Assembly (NCBI GenBank): GCA_964445985.1
Contig: CAYUMU010000042.1
Coordinates: 1-55,062, forward strand
From: CAYUMU01 sp964445985
Lineage (GTDB): Bacteria; Planctomycetota; Planctomycetia; Pirellulales; S012-138
Direction: 5' to 3'
Length of the DNA: 55,062 bases
Below are positions 33,017 through 42,811 of this stretch, in pieces (positions within the stretch are counted from its first letter, which is position 1; every line of letters starts with the position of its first letter). The position numbers and the translations under genes were made by a program. Below the pieces are notes generated by a model, which ran no database searches, was not told where the DNA came from, and saw only the letters and a list, made by a program, of their open reading frames with translations.

Positions 33017-35074
33017 CTACTTGCTGGCGCTGGCGTCGGCCGGGGCTTTGACCTCGGCGGCGGCTCGTTCGCTGGCGGCCTTGGCTTCGGCGGCCTGGGC
33101 GGCGGCCGTTTTGGCGGCGGCTTCTTTTTCGGCGAGCGTTTTCTTGAGTTCAGCCGCTTCGGCGGTGAGTTTTTCGGCGGCCGTTTTCTCGGCGGCCAGC
33201 TTGGCGTCGGCGTCTTTCAGGGTAGCCGCGGCGGTTTGCATGGTCTTTTCGGCGGCGGCCTTGGCTGCCTGGGCGGCTTCCGCTGCTTTCGTGGCTTCGG
33301 CGACCTTGGCCATGGCCGCTTCGGCAGCCTTGGTCTTTTCGGCGATTTCCTTTTCAAGCTCTTTCTGGAGCTTGGTCTTTTCCGCGTTGAGCTTGTCGGC
33401 CAGTTCTTTGGCGGCCTTGGCTTCGGCGGTGGCCTTGGTGATGGTGGCGGTGGATTCTTGCATCGTTTTTTGAGCGGCTACCGTATCTGCCTGGGCTTTC
33501 GCTTTGGCATCGTTCAGGGCTTTGCTCTTGGCGGCGCTGGCGGTCAGGGCGGCGGCTTTATCGTCTGCTTGCTTCTTGGCCGCGGCCAGTTCGGCGGCCA
33601 GTTGGGCGGAAGCCTGTTCGGCCACGGCAGCCAGGCTGGCCTTGCGGTCGGCAATCATGGCCAGGGTGGGAGGATTGTTGGAAAGGTCGGCAATCCGTTT
33701 GCCATCGGCGGCGTCCCACAGGCGAACTTCGCCGTTCCAGTCGCCGCCCACCACGCGTTTGCCGTCGTGGCTGAAGCAGGCCTGGAGGGCCAGATCGCCA
33801 AACGCTTCGAAGGCGCGGATGGCGGTGCCGTTGCCGTCCCAGGTTTTCACGGTTTTGTCGCGGCCGGCGGTCACCAGTTTGCCGTCGTGGGTGAACTCCA
33901 CCGAGCACACGCCGCCGCCGTGGGCGTTGAAGGTTTTGACCATGGTGCCGTTGTTCATTTCCCACAGCTTGACCGAGCCATCTTCGCTGGCGCTGGCGAG
34001 CACGTTGGAATCGGCCCTAAAGCCGACATCGGTGACGGCCTTGGTGTGGCCGCTGAGGTTGAGGTATTCGCGGCCGGTGGCGGCTTCCCACACAAACAGA
34101 CCGTTGGAGCGATCGCTGGTGGCCAGGAGCACGCCATCGGGGCTGAACTCCACGCCGAACACCCAGTCGGTGTGTTTCTTGATTTCATGAACCAGCGAGC
34201 CATCGGCGGTGGAGAAGACCTTGATGGTGCGTTTGGGTCCGCCGAGGGCGATCAAGCTGTGATCGGAATTGATGTCGGCCGCGAGTACGGAGTCGAGCTC
34301 ATCGCCGACTTCGAACACGCGCTGGCCGGTCGTGACGTCGTAGACCACCACTTTGCCGAGCAAGCCTGCCCTGCCGCCGCCCACCAGCAGCAAGGTGCCG
34401 CTGCGGCTAAAGCGAACCACGTGGGGCACGCCTTCGGGGAAGGGCAACACGCCCAGCAGGTCGCCGCTGTCGGAGTTATAGAGGAGCACTTGCTTGACGC
34501 CGGCCACGGCAATCAGAGGGGCCCAAGGGCTAGAGGCGATCGAAGTGACGGAGCCTGACTGCTCGGTTCGGAGGCCAGCCTTCGACAGCTTCTCGGGCAT
34601 GGCGGCCGGGCCAGCGGGCTTGCGGAATCCACCGGTCACGCTGAGATCGACGCTCGGCTTTTTGGCCACGGCCTTGCTGCCGGCGTTTTCCAGGGCGCCA
34701 TCGAGAATCCACTGCTTGATCGAGGCCAGTTCGACCTCGGGCAGTTTGTCTTGCTCGGGCGGCATTTTGGGCGAATCTTCGTGGTTGACCAACGACCAGA
34801 GGCGCGAGCTTTCCAGGTCACCGGCAAACACCACTTCGCCACCGGCGCCGCCCTGCATCAGGGAACTGTAGCTATCCACGGCCAGATCGCCCTTGGCGGC
34901 GTCCTGGTTGTGGCAGCTAAAGCAGCGATTGCGAAAGATGGGCCGGACGTGCTCATCAAAATTGAGCTTTTTCTTTGGCTCTTCTTTGGGCTTATCTTGG
35001 GCCAGGGCAGAGACCGACCCGACGCTGCCGAAAGAGCAACCGGCCGCCAACAGAGCCATCCAGAAAATCCGCAT
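33017..35074 (-). CDS. Secreted cytochrome c / WD40 / coiled-coil protein
   Basis: 685 aa. Signal peptide about 1-25. Planctomycete cytochrome domain about 35-130 with heme site CFSCH (51-55) in FDEHVRPIFRNRCFSCHNQD, and MPP as axial-Met candidate (SPKMPPEQDKLPEVELASIK). Residues about 170-470 are WD40 blades (SGHTKAVTDVGFRADSNVLA, VKLWEM). The last ~215 residues are an extraordinary Ala/Lys/Glu-rich coiled coil (for example AAEKTMQTAAATLKDADAKL). It is the fourth and last gene of the DUF1501 operon, 113 bp after the DUF1549 gene, and is followed by a strong terminator. It likely sits outside the inner membrane and takes part in electron transfer or polymer breakdown; the role is not established. 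Confidence 0.9.
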   Translation of the reverse strand: MRIFWMALLAAGCSFGSVGSVSALAQDKPKEEPKKKLNFDEHVRPIFRNRCFSCHNQDAAKGDLAVDSYSSLMQGGAGGEVVFAGDLESSRLWSLVNHEDSPKMPPEQDKLPEVELASIKQWILDGALENAGSKAVAKKPSVDLSVTGGFRKPAGPAAMPEKLSKAGLRTEQSGSVTSIASSPWAPLIAVAGVKQVLLYNSDSGDLLGVLPFPEGVPHVVRFSRSGTLLLVGGGRAGLLGKVVVYDVTTGQRVFEVGDELDSVLAADINSDHSLIALGGPKRTIKVFSTADGSLVHEIKKHTDWVFGVEFSPDGVLLATSDRSNGLFVWEAATGREYLNLSGHTKAVTDVGFRADSNVLASASEDGSVKLWEMNNGTMVKTFNAHGGGVCSVEFTHDGKLVTAGRDKTVKTWDGNGTAIRAFEAFGDLALQACFSHDGKRVVGGDWNGEVRLWDAADGKRIADLSNNPPTLAMIADRKASLAAVAEQASAQLAAELAAAKKQADDKAAALTASAAKSKALNDAKAKAQADTVAAQKTMQESTATITKATAEAKAAKELADKLNAEKTKLQKELEKEIAEKTKAAEAAMAKVAEATKAAEAAQAAKAAAEKTMQTAAATLKDADAKLAAEKTAAEKLTAEAAELKKTLAEKEAAAKTAAAQAAEAKAASERAAAEVKAPADASASK

Positions 35075-35187
35075 AGTATCTGATACCTTGTGCCGCCCGC
35101 GCCGGCCAATGTTAGGGAGCCGAGCGCGGCGAGCACCGTCAGGGGGTTTAGAGAACCAATTCCAAATAATCAGCAGCGGCCGTGCTA

Positions 35188-37617
35188 CTAGTGATTAAAC
35201 ATGAACTCGCGTGAATTGAGCACGGCCCAAAACACGTCTTCCAATACTTGGTTGGAATCCACACCTTCGGCGAACAGGGCCATCAGCTTTTGCCGTTCGT
35301 CCTCGGTGGGCATGCGCGACAAGGCCCGAACGTACAGGCTTTCGATAACCTGTTCGGGGGTCTTGCCTTCTTTCACCATATTCTTGACCAGGCCGCCGGA
35401 GCGAATTTTGCCTTCGACGGTGGCGCCGTTGAGCAGGTGCAGCGACTGGCTGAGGGTGGGGTCGGTGGCGACTTCGCAGGCACAGGCGGTGAGGCGAGGG
35501 CTGCGGCCGAAGGTATCGAGGAAGTAATTGCTGGTGCCGCCATCGGCAACTTGCACCGCGGTGGCGCCCAGCGGCAGGCCGCGGAATTTTTCTTTGGTGG
35601 CCGTGACTTGCGAGATGCAATCGAGCAGGCTTTCGGCCCGAATCCGCCGGAAGCGGGCGTGGGCGAAATTCTTGGAATCGGTCTCGTTGCTTTCGTTGGT
35701 GTTGGTGGTGCGCTGGTAGGCGTTGCTGTTGCAGATATCGCGCACCAGTTGCTTGAAGTCGTAATTGTACTCCACCAGCTTTTTGGCCAGGGCTTCAAAC
35801 AGGGCGGGGTTCGAGGCCGGATTGCTGATGCGAATGTCGTCCACCGGATCGACAACGCCCACGCCGAAAAAGTGCTCCCAGATGCGGTTGGCCACGCTGG
35901 TGGAGAAGTATGGATTGTCGGCCGAGGTAATCCATTTGGACAGCAACTCGCGGCGGTCTTTGCCCTTGCTATCGGGGGTTTCGCCACCGAGGAACTTGGG
36001 GGTCATGACCTGGTTGCTGACCGGGTTGCGAACTTCGCCGCTGCCCGAGTTGAAAACGATCGTTTCGCGGTAGTCTTCACCTCGCTTGCGGCCAATTTGC
36101 GCGAAGAAGGCGGCGAAGCCGTAGTAGTCGTCCATCGTCCAGCGATCGAACGGATGGTTGTGGCACTGGGCGCATTGGGTACGGATGCCCATGAAGATTT
36201 GGGCCACGTTTTCGGAGGTCTTCAGCGTATCGCGTTCGATTTGATAGAAGTTGGTGGCGGGGTTTTTGAAGGTGCCGCCGTTGGCGGACAGCAGTTCTTG
36301 CACCATCTTATCGAGGGGTACGTTGTTGGAAATTTTGTCGGTGAGCCAGTTGTAGTACAGGTAGACCGACTTGTAGCTGACTTGCTGCGTGGACTTGAGC
36401 ATCAGAATTTCGGACCACTTCATGGCCCAAATTTCGGAGAACTCTTTCCGCTCGAGCAACCGGTCGACCAGTTGGGAGCGTTTGTTGGGATCGGAATCGC
36501 CCATGAAGGCGTGGAACTCTTCTTCGGTGGGGAGCAGGCCGGTGATGTCGAGGGTGGCCCGACGGAGGAAGACCTCGTCGCTGCAGATCTCGCTGGGGGT
36601 GACGCGCAGGTCGTGCAGTTTGGCGGCGACCAATTCATCGATGTAATTGGCGCCCGGTTCTTGGGGCTTCTGGTACTTGAGTTCGGCGGGGAGCACGATC
36701 GCTTGCACGCCCACGGTGATGGTGTCGTGGCGGGCGGTGAGGAAGGCTTCACCGCGATTGGAAGCGGTGATCAGGCCATCGGCCGTGGTTTGGGCCGAGT
36801 TATCGTTGCTGGTGGCGAACACCGCCAAGGAGGTGATGTCGCGGTCGGTGCCGTCGGAGTAACGGGCCCTGGCAACCAGTTGCTGGGTGGCGCCTTCGCC
36901 TTGGAGGACCATGCGGGGCGGGTAGAGGTCCACGGCAACCACCGTGGGGATATCGCCCGCATCGAGGGGGGCGCGGGCTTCGAGCCAGCGGATGATGGTG
37001 TCGTAATATTCGCTGCCGACATCGAACCGCTTGCCGCCGGTGTGCGGAACCGCGCCGACCGATTTTTCGATCAGCAGGCATTCGGCGGGCGTGGCCAGGT
37101 TGATGCGGCGCGTTCCCCATTCGCGCGTGAGCCGGAAATGGTCGCCATTGGGGTCGTAGCCGAAGAGCGACAGCATGAAACCGTCTTTGCCGCGGGCGGC
37201 GCCGTGGCAGCTACCGACATTGCAGCCGGTGCGAAGGAAGATCGGCATGACATCGAGCTTGAAGCTGATGGGCCGTTCTTCGGTGGCCTTTTCCACATGC
37301 ACCGGCACGCTGGCCTGGTGACCAGCCACTTTGATATTCAACGTGGTTTGGCCGTCGGCGACGGGGTGCAGGGTGTGGCCTTCCAGCCTGGCGAGTTTGC
37401 CATCGGCCAGGCTGGCTTCGGCCTTGGCCGTGAGATCCACGGTGACGCCGTCGGGATAGGTGCCGACCACGATGAACGACTGCCGATCTCGCAGCGTTTG
37501 CAGGTTGATATCGGGCGGATAGACGTCAATTTTTGAGAAAGGCGAATCGGCGGCTTGGGCCGACGTGCTGAGCAGCAGGCCAACGCAGGCCAAGATCCAG
37601 GTCAACGCACGGTTCAC
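35188..37617 (-). CDS. DUF1549/DUF1553 secreted protein with Ig-like and heme-type motifs
   Basis: 809 aa from GTG 37617, chosen because GAGGAG lies 6 nt upstream (the frame stays open to a TTG at 37623). Signal peptide about 1-22. Bacterial Ig-like (BIG2) repeats surround a heme-type motif, CNVGSCHG (a CX4CH spacing) in RTGCNVGSCHGAARGKDGFM. DUF1549 (about 330-540: IDELVAAKLHDLRVTPSEI) ends with a canonical CAQCHNHPFDRW. DUF1553 follows (about 560-800: LSKWITSADNPYFSTSVANR). Such proteins always travel with DUF1501 proteins in planctomycetes and are presumed to work on polymeric substrates; no activity is proven as far as I know. Third gene of the operon. Confidence 0.92.
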   Translation of the reverse strand: MNRALTWILACVGLLLSTSAQAADSPFSKIDVYPPDINLQTLRDRQSFIVVGTYPDGVTVDLTAKAEASLADGKLARLEGHTLHPVADGQTTLNIKVAGHQASVPVHVEKATEERPISFKLDVMPIFLRTGCNVGSCHGAARGKDGFMLSLFGYDPNGDHFRLTREWGTRRINLATPAECLLIEKSVGAVPHTGGKRFDVGSEYYDTIIRWLEARAPLDAGDIPTVVAVDLYPPRMVLQGEGATQQLVARARYSDGTDRDITSLAVFATSNDNSAQTTADGLITASNRGEAFLTARHDTITVGVQAIVLPAELKYQKPQEPGANYIDELVAAKLHDLRVTPSEICSDEVFLRRATLDITGLLPTEEEFHAFMGDSDPNKRSQLVDRLLERKEFSEIWAMKWSEILMLKSTQQVSYKSVYLYYNWLTDKISNNVPLDKMVQELLSANGGTFKNPATNFYQIERDTLKTSENVAQIFMGIRTQCAQCHNHPFDRWTMDDYYGFAAFFAQIGRKRGEDYRETIVFNSGSGEVRNPVSNQVMTPKFLGGETPDSKGKDRRELLSKWITSADNPYFSTSVANRIWEHFFGVGVVDPVDDIRISNPASNPALFEALAKKLVEYNYDFKQLVRDICNSNAYQRTTNTNESNETDSKNFAHARFRRIRAESLLDCISQVTATKEKFRGLPLGATAVQVADGGTSNYFLDTFGRSPRLTACACEVATDPTLSQSLHLLNGATVEGKIRSGGLVKNMVKEGKTPEQVIESLYVRALSRMPTEDERQKLMALFAEGVDSNQVLEDVFWAVLNSREFMFNH

Positions 37618-37767
37618 AGTCAACTCCTCGCGGGGGGAACAGCGGCGTGGGGTATTTCTTAAAGTTCTTGCAGTGTTTCAACCGAATCGGGCGGCTTTTC
37701 CGGCTTTGGTTCGCAGCCGCCGCTGGCTGGAACGGGGGGAAAGCCCAATGCCCGAGTTCGGATCGTG

Positions 37768-40230
37768 TTACTTTTTGGGTTCTGCCGGAGCTTGACCCGC
37801 CTCGGCGGCCTTGGCTGCTTCGGCGGCGAGTCGCAACTGTTCCAACCGCGACAGCGGTTTGGCCTTGGGCTGCTCGGCGGGCTTGGGAGCCGGCTTGGGT
37901 TCCACCTTGGCAACCACGGGTTTGACGGGCAGCGGCGTATCGACGCGCAACTCGCCCGAGCCCAGGTTGTGCAAGATGGGCTCGCCGTGCTGTTCGATGA
38001 CGGCCTTGCACATTACGGTGCGGTGCCGTCCGGCGGGGGTCTTATCGGTGGTGGTCACCTTGAACACCATTTGCTCGGTGTCTTTGGTGAACTCGGTGGG
38101 CGTGGTGGCGGCTTCGTTGGGCAGGCCCACCATTTCTACTTTGGCGACGCCTTCGAAGGGGGCGAGGTGCGTGATTTTGACGATCACCTCGGCCTCTTTG
38201 CCTTGCTCGGTGGCGGCACGTTCGAACTCGAACGTGAAGAAGCTTTCGGCCACATCGAGGTCGGCCAATTGGGTGGAAACCTGGATGGGACCGTTGCCGA
38301 CCGTCGCGGTGCCGATGATGGCGATTTTCCAGGTTCGCAGTTCGGCGGTGGCGGCGGCGTTGAGCGTGAAGATGCCTTCGTCTTTATCGGCCGGCACATT
38401 GACCACCGACGAGGCGCCGACGCCGGCGGGGTTGTAGAGCATTCGGAGCTGCACGGGGGCTTTGAAGTCGCCCTTCCGATTGACCTTGACCTTCAATTCC
38501 ATGGTGCCCCGGCGAACCAGCGGCACCTTGGGCTGGACGATTTCGATGGAGTAAGGGGCTTCTTCGGTGAGCACGACCGGCAGGCGGTCGGCGGTATGTC
38601 CCCAAACCAGGTTTTGATTTTGCCCTCGCACTAACCAGGTGGTTTGCGCGAAGCCGCCCGGCAGCTGTTCCGCGGGGCCCTCGGGCTTGACGGCCTGGGC
38701 CACCAGCGGCGGGAGGCTTCCGGCCGGCTTGGCTCCGGCCTTGGCTTCAAACAGCAGGGGCACCTGCGATTGATTGGCGGCGAGCAGCGGGGTTTCCAGC
38801 TGCAGGCCTTCGGGCAAGCCGGGGGCAAGCAGCTGCATGTCGCCGGCCACATTGGCACGCGCGGCGCTGGCCATCACGGCCATGCGGTTACCGGCTGGCA
38901 CGGCGATGACGGTGTCTTCGTAGCGACGGACTTCGGGGAGCGAGGTGCCTACGCTGGGCACGATCGGGGTAACTTCGATGCGATACATGAAATCTTCGCC
39001 GCCCGAGCTCAGGTGGTCGGCAATGGTGATGAAACAATCTTCGTCGGCGGGCGCGGTGAAGCGAACATAGCTGTCGGGGCTGCCGCGATTGTCGTCATTG
39101 GTGGCGATTTGGCCGCCGTTGGCACGCAGCACGCGAATGATGGAATCGAGCGGTGAACGCAATTCGCGGGCGAACACCTGGACCTCCCAAACCTGGCCCT
39201 TCTTGCAGGGGATTTTGAAGAAATCGATATCCCCCGGCTCGGAGATCACGCCGTTGAGGGCACCGGGAAAGGCGCCCGCCGAGGCTTGCGCGAGTTCGTT
39301 GTTGGGTTCTTTTTCGAGGTAATTGTCAAGGTCGACAATGCGGAAGGGGACGGGCGAGGGGGGCAGACCATGTTTGCCTTCGGGAAACAGCCCAAACATG
39401 CGGGGCGCTTGGGTGGGGAGGGTAATCTTTTGACTGTAGGGGCCGGCGATATCGCCCAGGAATTGGACTTCGAGCGATTCGCCCGGCTTGCCGCCGGCGG
39501 GGAGTGCGGCCTTGGGACGGGGGTAATCGCCCACGTGCAGGCGGTAGACCGAAGCCCCGTTGCCGCCGAACGAGCTTTCGCGAACTTGAATCACATAGGG
39601 GCCATCTTCGGGCGCGATGATCGAGGCGATGCCATCTTGCCAGACCAGGGAGTCGTCGTCGGAAACCGAAAGCTCAAACCGGCGCATGTCGAGGATGGCC
39701 ACGAATGGATCGTAGAAGGTGGAGCCGAGCCGCATGCCTTCGACTTCGACATTGATGCGCTGGCCTTTTTTGGCCTGAACCACGAAGTAATCCACGTCTT
39801 CGGCTTGAGTTACGCCGTTCACGGTAACGTTCATTTCTATCGGTTGCGGCTCGGCGAAGTCGTTATTGGGCTCTTTTTCTTGAACGTCGGGGAGTACGCC
39901 GACCATGAATGTTTGCAGGTTGCTCACGCCCGAAGCGGTGCGAATTCGCATGGCATGGATGCCGGGGCGGCAGTCTTGGGCGAGTGCCAGGGTGGCCGTG
40001 ACTTTGTTGTCCGCGGTGGCTTCGAGCTTTTTGACCTCAATGCCAGGGTAATACAGCATGAGTTCTTGGGCATCGCTCAGGCGACTGCCGGCGAACACGA
40101 CTTCCACCTCGGCGCCTCGCTGGGCGCCGATGGGCCGGATACTGCTGAGGGCGGGATTCGCCGCCACGGAAGTGTTCGCCAACGCCGCCAGCCAGCTCAG
40201 CGCCAAACCGAGGATCACGATCGACCGCAT
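37768..40230 (-). CDS. Secreted protein with PPC (pre-peptidase C-terminal) beta domains
   Basis: 820 aa. Signal peptide about 1-24. An IPT/TIG-like first domain (RGAEVEVVFAGSRLSDAQEL). Two PPC-type beta-sandwich domains are announced by the EPNN signature: QEKEPNNDFAEPQPIEMNVT (about 115) and LEKEPNNELAQASAGAFPGA (about 310), each followed by VDYFVVQAKKGQRINVEVEG-like strands. More beta domains follow to about 780 and a basic Ala/Pro/Lys-rich tail (PVVAKVEPKPAPKPAEQPKA). No catalytic motif. Probably a periplasmic or surface binding scaffold. Second gene of the operon; GAGAGG precedes the ATG by 9 nt. A 13-bp hairpin separates it from DUF1501. Confidence 0.85.
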   Translation of the reverse strand: MRSIVILGLALSWLAALANTSVAANPALSSIRPIGAQRGAEVEVVFAGSRLSDAQELMLYYPGIEVKKLEATADNKVTATLALAQDCRPGIHAMRIRTASGVSNLQTFMVGVLPDVQEKEPNNDFAEPQPIEMNVTVNGVTQAEDVDYFVVQAKKGQRINVEVEGMRLGSTFYDPFVAILDMRRFELSVSDDDSLVWQDGIASIIAPEDGPYVIQVRESSFGGNGASVYRLHVGDYPRPKAALPAGGKPGESLEVQFLGDIAGPYSQKITLPTQAPRMFGLFPEGKHGLPPSPVPFRIVDLDNYLEKEPNNELAQASAGAFPGALNGVISEPGDIDFFKIPCKKGQVWEVQVFARELRSPLDSIIRVLRANGGQIATNDDNRGSPDSYVRFTAPADEDCFITIADHLSSGGEDFMYRIEVTPIVPSVGTSLPEVRRYEDTVIAVPAGNRMAVMASAARANVAGDMQLLAPGLPEGLQLETPLLAANQSQVPLLFEAKAGAKPAGSLPPLVAQAVKPEGPAEQLPGGFAQTTWLVRGQNQNLVWGHTADRLPVVLTEEAPYSIEIVQPKVPLVRRGTMELKVKVNRKGDFKAPVQLRMLYNPAGVGASSVVNVPADKDEGIFTLNAAATAELRTWKIAIIGTATVGNGPIQVSTQLADLDVAESFFTFEFERAATEQGKEAEVIVKITHLAPFEGVAKVEMVGLPNEAATTPTEFTKDTEQMVFKVTTTDKTPAGRHRTVMCKAVIEQHGEPILHNLGSGELRVDTPLPVKPVVAKVEPKPAPKPAEQPKAKPLSRLEQLRLAAEAAKAAEAGQAPAEPKK

Positions 40231-40698
40231 AACTTGAAACCTCTCAGGATACAGGCGGAGGAAAAACGAAAGTGGTTGGCCAAAGCCCGCGGGTGGCGGT
40301 TTGGCGAGGCCACACTCCTACCGTGGAAAGTGCGCACCGTGCAGGAACGACCGGGTTCCTGAAGGTCATGGCGGGGTTCCCCGGGGCCAGCAATCCTTGC
40401 GATTGGCCCGGCACGAAGGCGTTTCGAGTAGCTTGCCGCATCTTGCGGTAAGCCCAAACTTTGGAAGGGCAAAGCAGGCAGGTGAATCGAGCCAACGGCT
40501 GCTGGAAAAGCCAAGCTGGCAGTTGGTCGCCGAGCTGGGCTGTTCACAAATATCAATCTGCCGGCGAGTGACCTTGAGGAGCACTCGCCGGCAGGAAAAA
40601 TCTCAGAACTCATCCATCATTGCCAACGGCGAGGATGGATTCAAGCGGCAATTGGACAGTGTCAACGGGACAGCGGCAACGGGACAGCGGCAACGGGA
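40231..40698. other. Intra-operon gap between DUF1501 and PPC genes
   Basis: 468 bp with no gene of its own. It contains the 13-bp hairpin at 40558-40594. The unusual length inside a co-directional cluster leaves open a second promoter for the PPC gene, but I found no convincing -35/-10 pair. Confidence 0.6.
40558..40594. repeat. Perfect 13-bp hairpin CTGCCGGCGAGTG/CACTCGCCGGCAG
   Basis: Arms 40558-40570 and 40582-40594, 11-nt loop. About 105 nt downstream of the DUF1501 stop on the minus strand. It is followed there by ATTGATATTTG rather than a clean T-run, so it is more likely an RNA-stabilising or partial-termination hairpin than a full terminator. Confidence 0.75.
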
Positions 40699-42006
40699 TT
40701 AGGCGAGGATGCCTTTGACCACTTTGCCGCCATCGACGATTTCGATGGGACGGTTGCCCGGCGCCATCAGTTCTTTGTCGGCCACGATACCGAGCTGGTG
40801 GTACATGGTGGTGGCCAGGTCGGAGTGGCTGACGGCCTTTTCTTCGGGCTCGCTGGCGGTGGGGTCGGAGGCACCGTAGATCAGACCGCGTTTCACGCCG
40901 CCACCGGCCATCAGCACGCTGAAGACCTTGGGCCAGTGATCGCGACCGGCGTCTTTGTTGATCTTGGGCGTACGGCCGAATTCGCTGGAGACCATGATCA
41001 GGGTGCTGTCCAACATACCGCGGGAATCGAGGTCGTTGATCAGGGTGCTCAGGGCCGTGTCGAGGTCGGGCATTTGGCGTTGGAAGCTGGCGCTGATGCC
41101 GGAGTGCATGTCCCAGCCACCGTAAGTCAGGCTGACAAACCGCACGCCAGCTTCGACCAGGCGGCGAGCCATCAACATCCGCTGGCCAGCGGTGTTGCGG
41201 CCGTATTCGTCGCGGAGCTTGGCGGGCTCCTTTTCGAGGTCGAAGGCTTCGCGGGCGCTTTGCGAGCTAACCATGGCGTAGGCACGTTGATAGAACGTGT
41301 CCATGGCCTTGACGCTGTCCGACTTTTCCTTCTCGGCGAAGTACGAGTTGATGGCGTCCAAAGCGCTACGGCGACGGGTGAAGCGGTTGTCGTCCACGCC
41401 ATCGGCCAGGGTGAGGTCGCGAACCTTGAAACCACCGCTGGCGGGGTCGGCGCCCAGACTGAAGGGGGCGAACGACGAGCTGAGGTAGCCCGTGCCGGCG
41501 AATTCGTTGGGCTTGTTGGGGATACACACGTAGGGGGGGAGGTTGTTACGCGGCCCGTACTCGTGGCTGACCACGCTGCCCATGCTGGGGAAGTTAAGGG
41601 CGGGGCTCGGCCGGTAGCCGGTGAACATGTTGTGCGTGCCGCGTTCGTGGGCGGCTTCACCGTGCGAGAGCGAGCGAATGACGGTGAACTTATCGGAAAT
41701 GGCGGCCAGCTTGGGCACCGTTTCGCGGAACACTTCGCCGGGGATCTTGGTTTTGATCATGCCCAAGTCGCCACGATATTCGATGGGGGCGAAGGGCTTG
41801 GGATCGAACGATTCCTGGTGGGCCATGCCGCCGGGAAGATAAATGTGAATGACGCTTTCGGCCTTGGCGGGAATGAAGTCGTAATGTTTTTGCTCAGCAC
41901 GGGCTTCCTTCACGCGAAGGAAATCGGCCAAGGTGATGCCAACGCCCGCCAGGGCGCCGACCGTCAAAAAACCACGGCGGCTAGAATCGAACGAACGCTT
42001 TGCCAT
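40699..42006 (-). CDS. DUF1501 protein with Tat signal
   Basis: 435 aa from the ATG at 42006 (AGGAG 9 nt upstream; an in-frame TTG at 42036 is rejected). Twin-arginine signal: FDSSRRGFLTVGALAGVGIT, so it is exported folded. The DUF1501 domain (alkaline phosphatase-like fold, related to sulfatase-type enzymes) is visible as IHIYLPGGMAHQESFDPKPF, VIRSLSHGEAAHERGTHNMF, LTYGGWDMHSGISASFQRQM and MVSSEFGRTPKINKDAGRDH. The last of these carries putative metal-ligand Asp/His. First gene of the four-gene planctomycete operon; a good promoter lies 290 nt upstream. The substrate is unknown, though a hydrolase acting on polymers is often guessed. Confidence 0.95.
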   Translation of the reverse strand: MAKRSFDSSRRGFLTVGALAGVGITLADFLRVKEARAEQKHYDFIPAKAESVIHIYLPGGMAHQESFDPKPFAPIEYRGDLGMIKTKIPGEVFRETVPKLAAISDKFTVIRSLSHGEAAHERGTHNMFTGYRPSPALNFPSMGSVVSHEYGPRNNLPPYVCIPNKPNEFAGTGYLSSSFAPFSLGADPASGGFKVRDLTLADGVDDNRFTRRRSALDAINSYFAEKEKSDSVKAMDTFYQRAYAMVSSQSAREAFDLEKEPAKLRDEYGRNTAGQRMLMARRLVEAGVRFVSLTYGGWDMHSGISASFQRQMPDLDTALSTLINDLDSRGMLDSTLIMVSSEFGRTPKINKDAGRDHWPKVFSVLMAGGGVKRGLIYGASDPTASEPEEKAVSHSDLATTMYHQLGIVADKELMAPGNRPIEIVDGGKVVKGILA

Positions 42007-42811
42007 TGCAAGTCTCTCCTGGATCGTTGCAGTCAAACTCTTGTGAGGGGTTACTTATCCGGCATCAAGCCACGGGCGAACTTCGCGCAACACGCAACCT
42101 GGAAAGTCGGTCGGAAATACCGCCGCGAGAAAGCCTAGCCATCGCGGCAGCTTCATACTCTCGCGGCAGGAATCTTGGGGGCGGGACAACCTAACGCGGC
42201 ACGGTTATGGGGAAAGAGAGCCAACTAAGGAAAGCTCCCGTTCCGCCGGGCGACGGTACGGAGTCGAACTTCGGAAAACTAGGGGTGGTAGTATTGGGTG
42301 AGGATATCCAGTTGCAAAATCAATGTCAAAAGTTTTCTCAGCCAAGTTGGGCGGGCGAGGCAATTCCCCCCGGCAGCGGGTGCTTGCACTGGGGGGTGCA
42401 CTCGTTGGGTTAGCTAGCTACCTCAACAGAGATTGCTTAGAAGATTTGTAGGTGGGTCGGCAACCGTTACGCGGATTCGTCGGATTATTTTTGATTTGCC
42501 CAGCGGGTCGCGGGCCAGACCGCAGGGATGGTGGCGGGGTTGAAAATGTCGTAACGGTATACCATGGCAGTGCTTCGGTTGTTTTTTCAGGGCCGATTTT
42601 GGTGCGGGGTTGGGGGTGCAAGAAAACCATTTTTTAGCGGAGGCCCGTGCCGGGGCGCATTGCGGGCAGGGGGGATTGAGTGGTGGGGTGAACTTAAAGG
42701 GGGTGTTCGGGTGGGGAAGAGTTGAAGGAATGGCACAAGCTCGTCAGACTGGCGACCGGGGAGATTGGGTGAGAGGCGTTTGAGGTCGGTACTTCCTGGG
42801 GATCAAGCAGT
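42007..42811. other. Divergent control region of DUF1501 operon and SEC-C gene
   Basis: 805 bp, the longest gene-free stretch in the window. It contains the minus-strand promoter at 42301-42329 and the long leader of the DUF1501 operon. The rest is GC-rich on the left and G-rich (many GGGG runs on plus, about 42610-42720) toward the SEC-C gene. No ORF, palindrome cluster or RNA gene is supported. Confidence 0.65.
42301..42329 (-). promoter_or_regulatory. Sigma70-type promoter of the DUF1501 operon
   Basis: Minus strand: perfect -35 TTGACA (plus 42324-42329), 17-nt spacer, -10 TATCCT (plus 42301-42306). The predicted start near 42294 gives a leader of about 290 nt before the DUF1501 ATG. The best promoter match I found in the window. 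Confidence 0.65.

Noticed and set aside
35248..37536. 762-codon plus-strand frame opposite the DUF1549 gene
   Set aside because: Gly/Val/Phe-rich shadow frame; same for 40798-42138, 33236-34558, 51924-53093 and 53379-54674.
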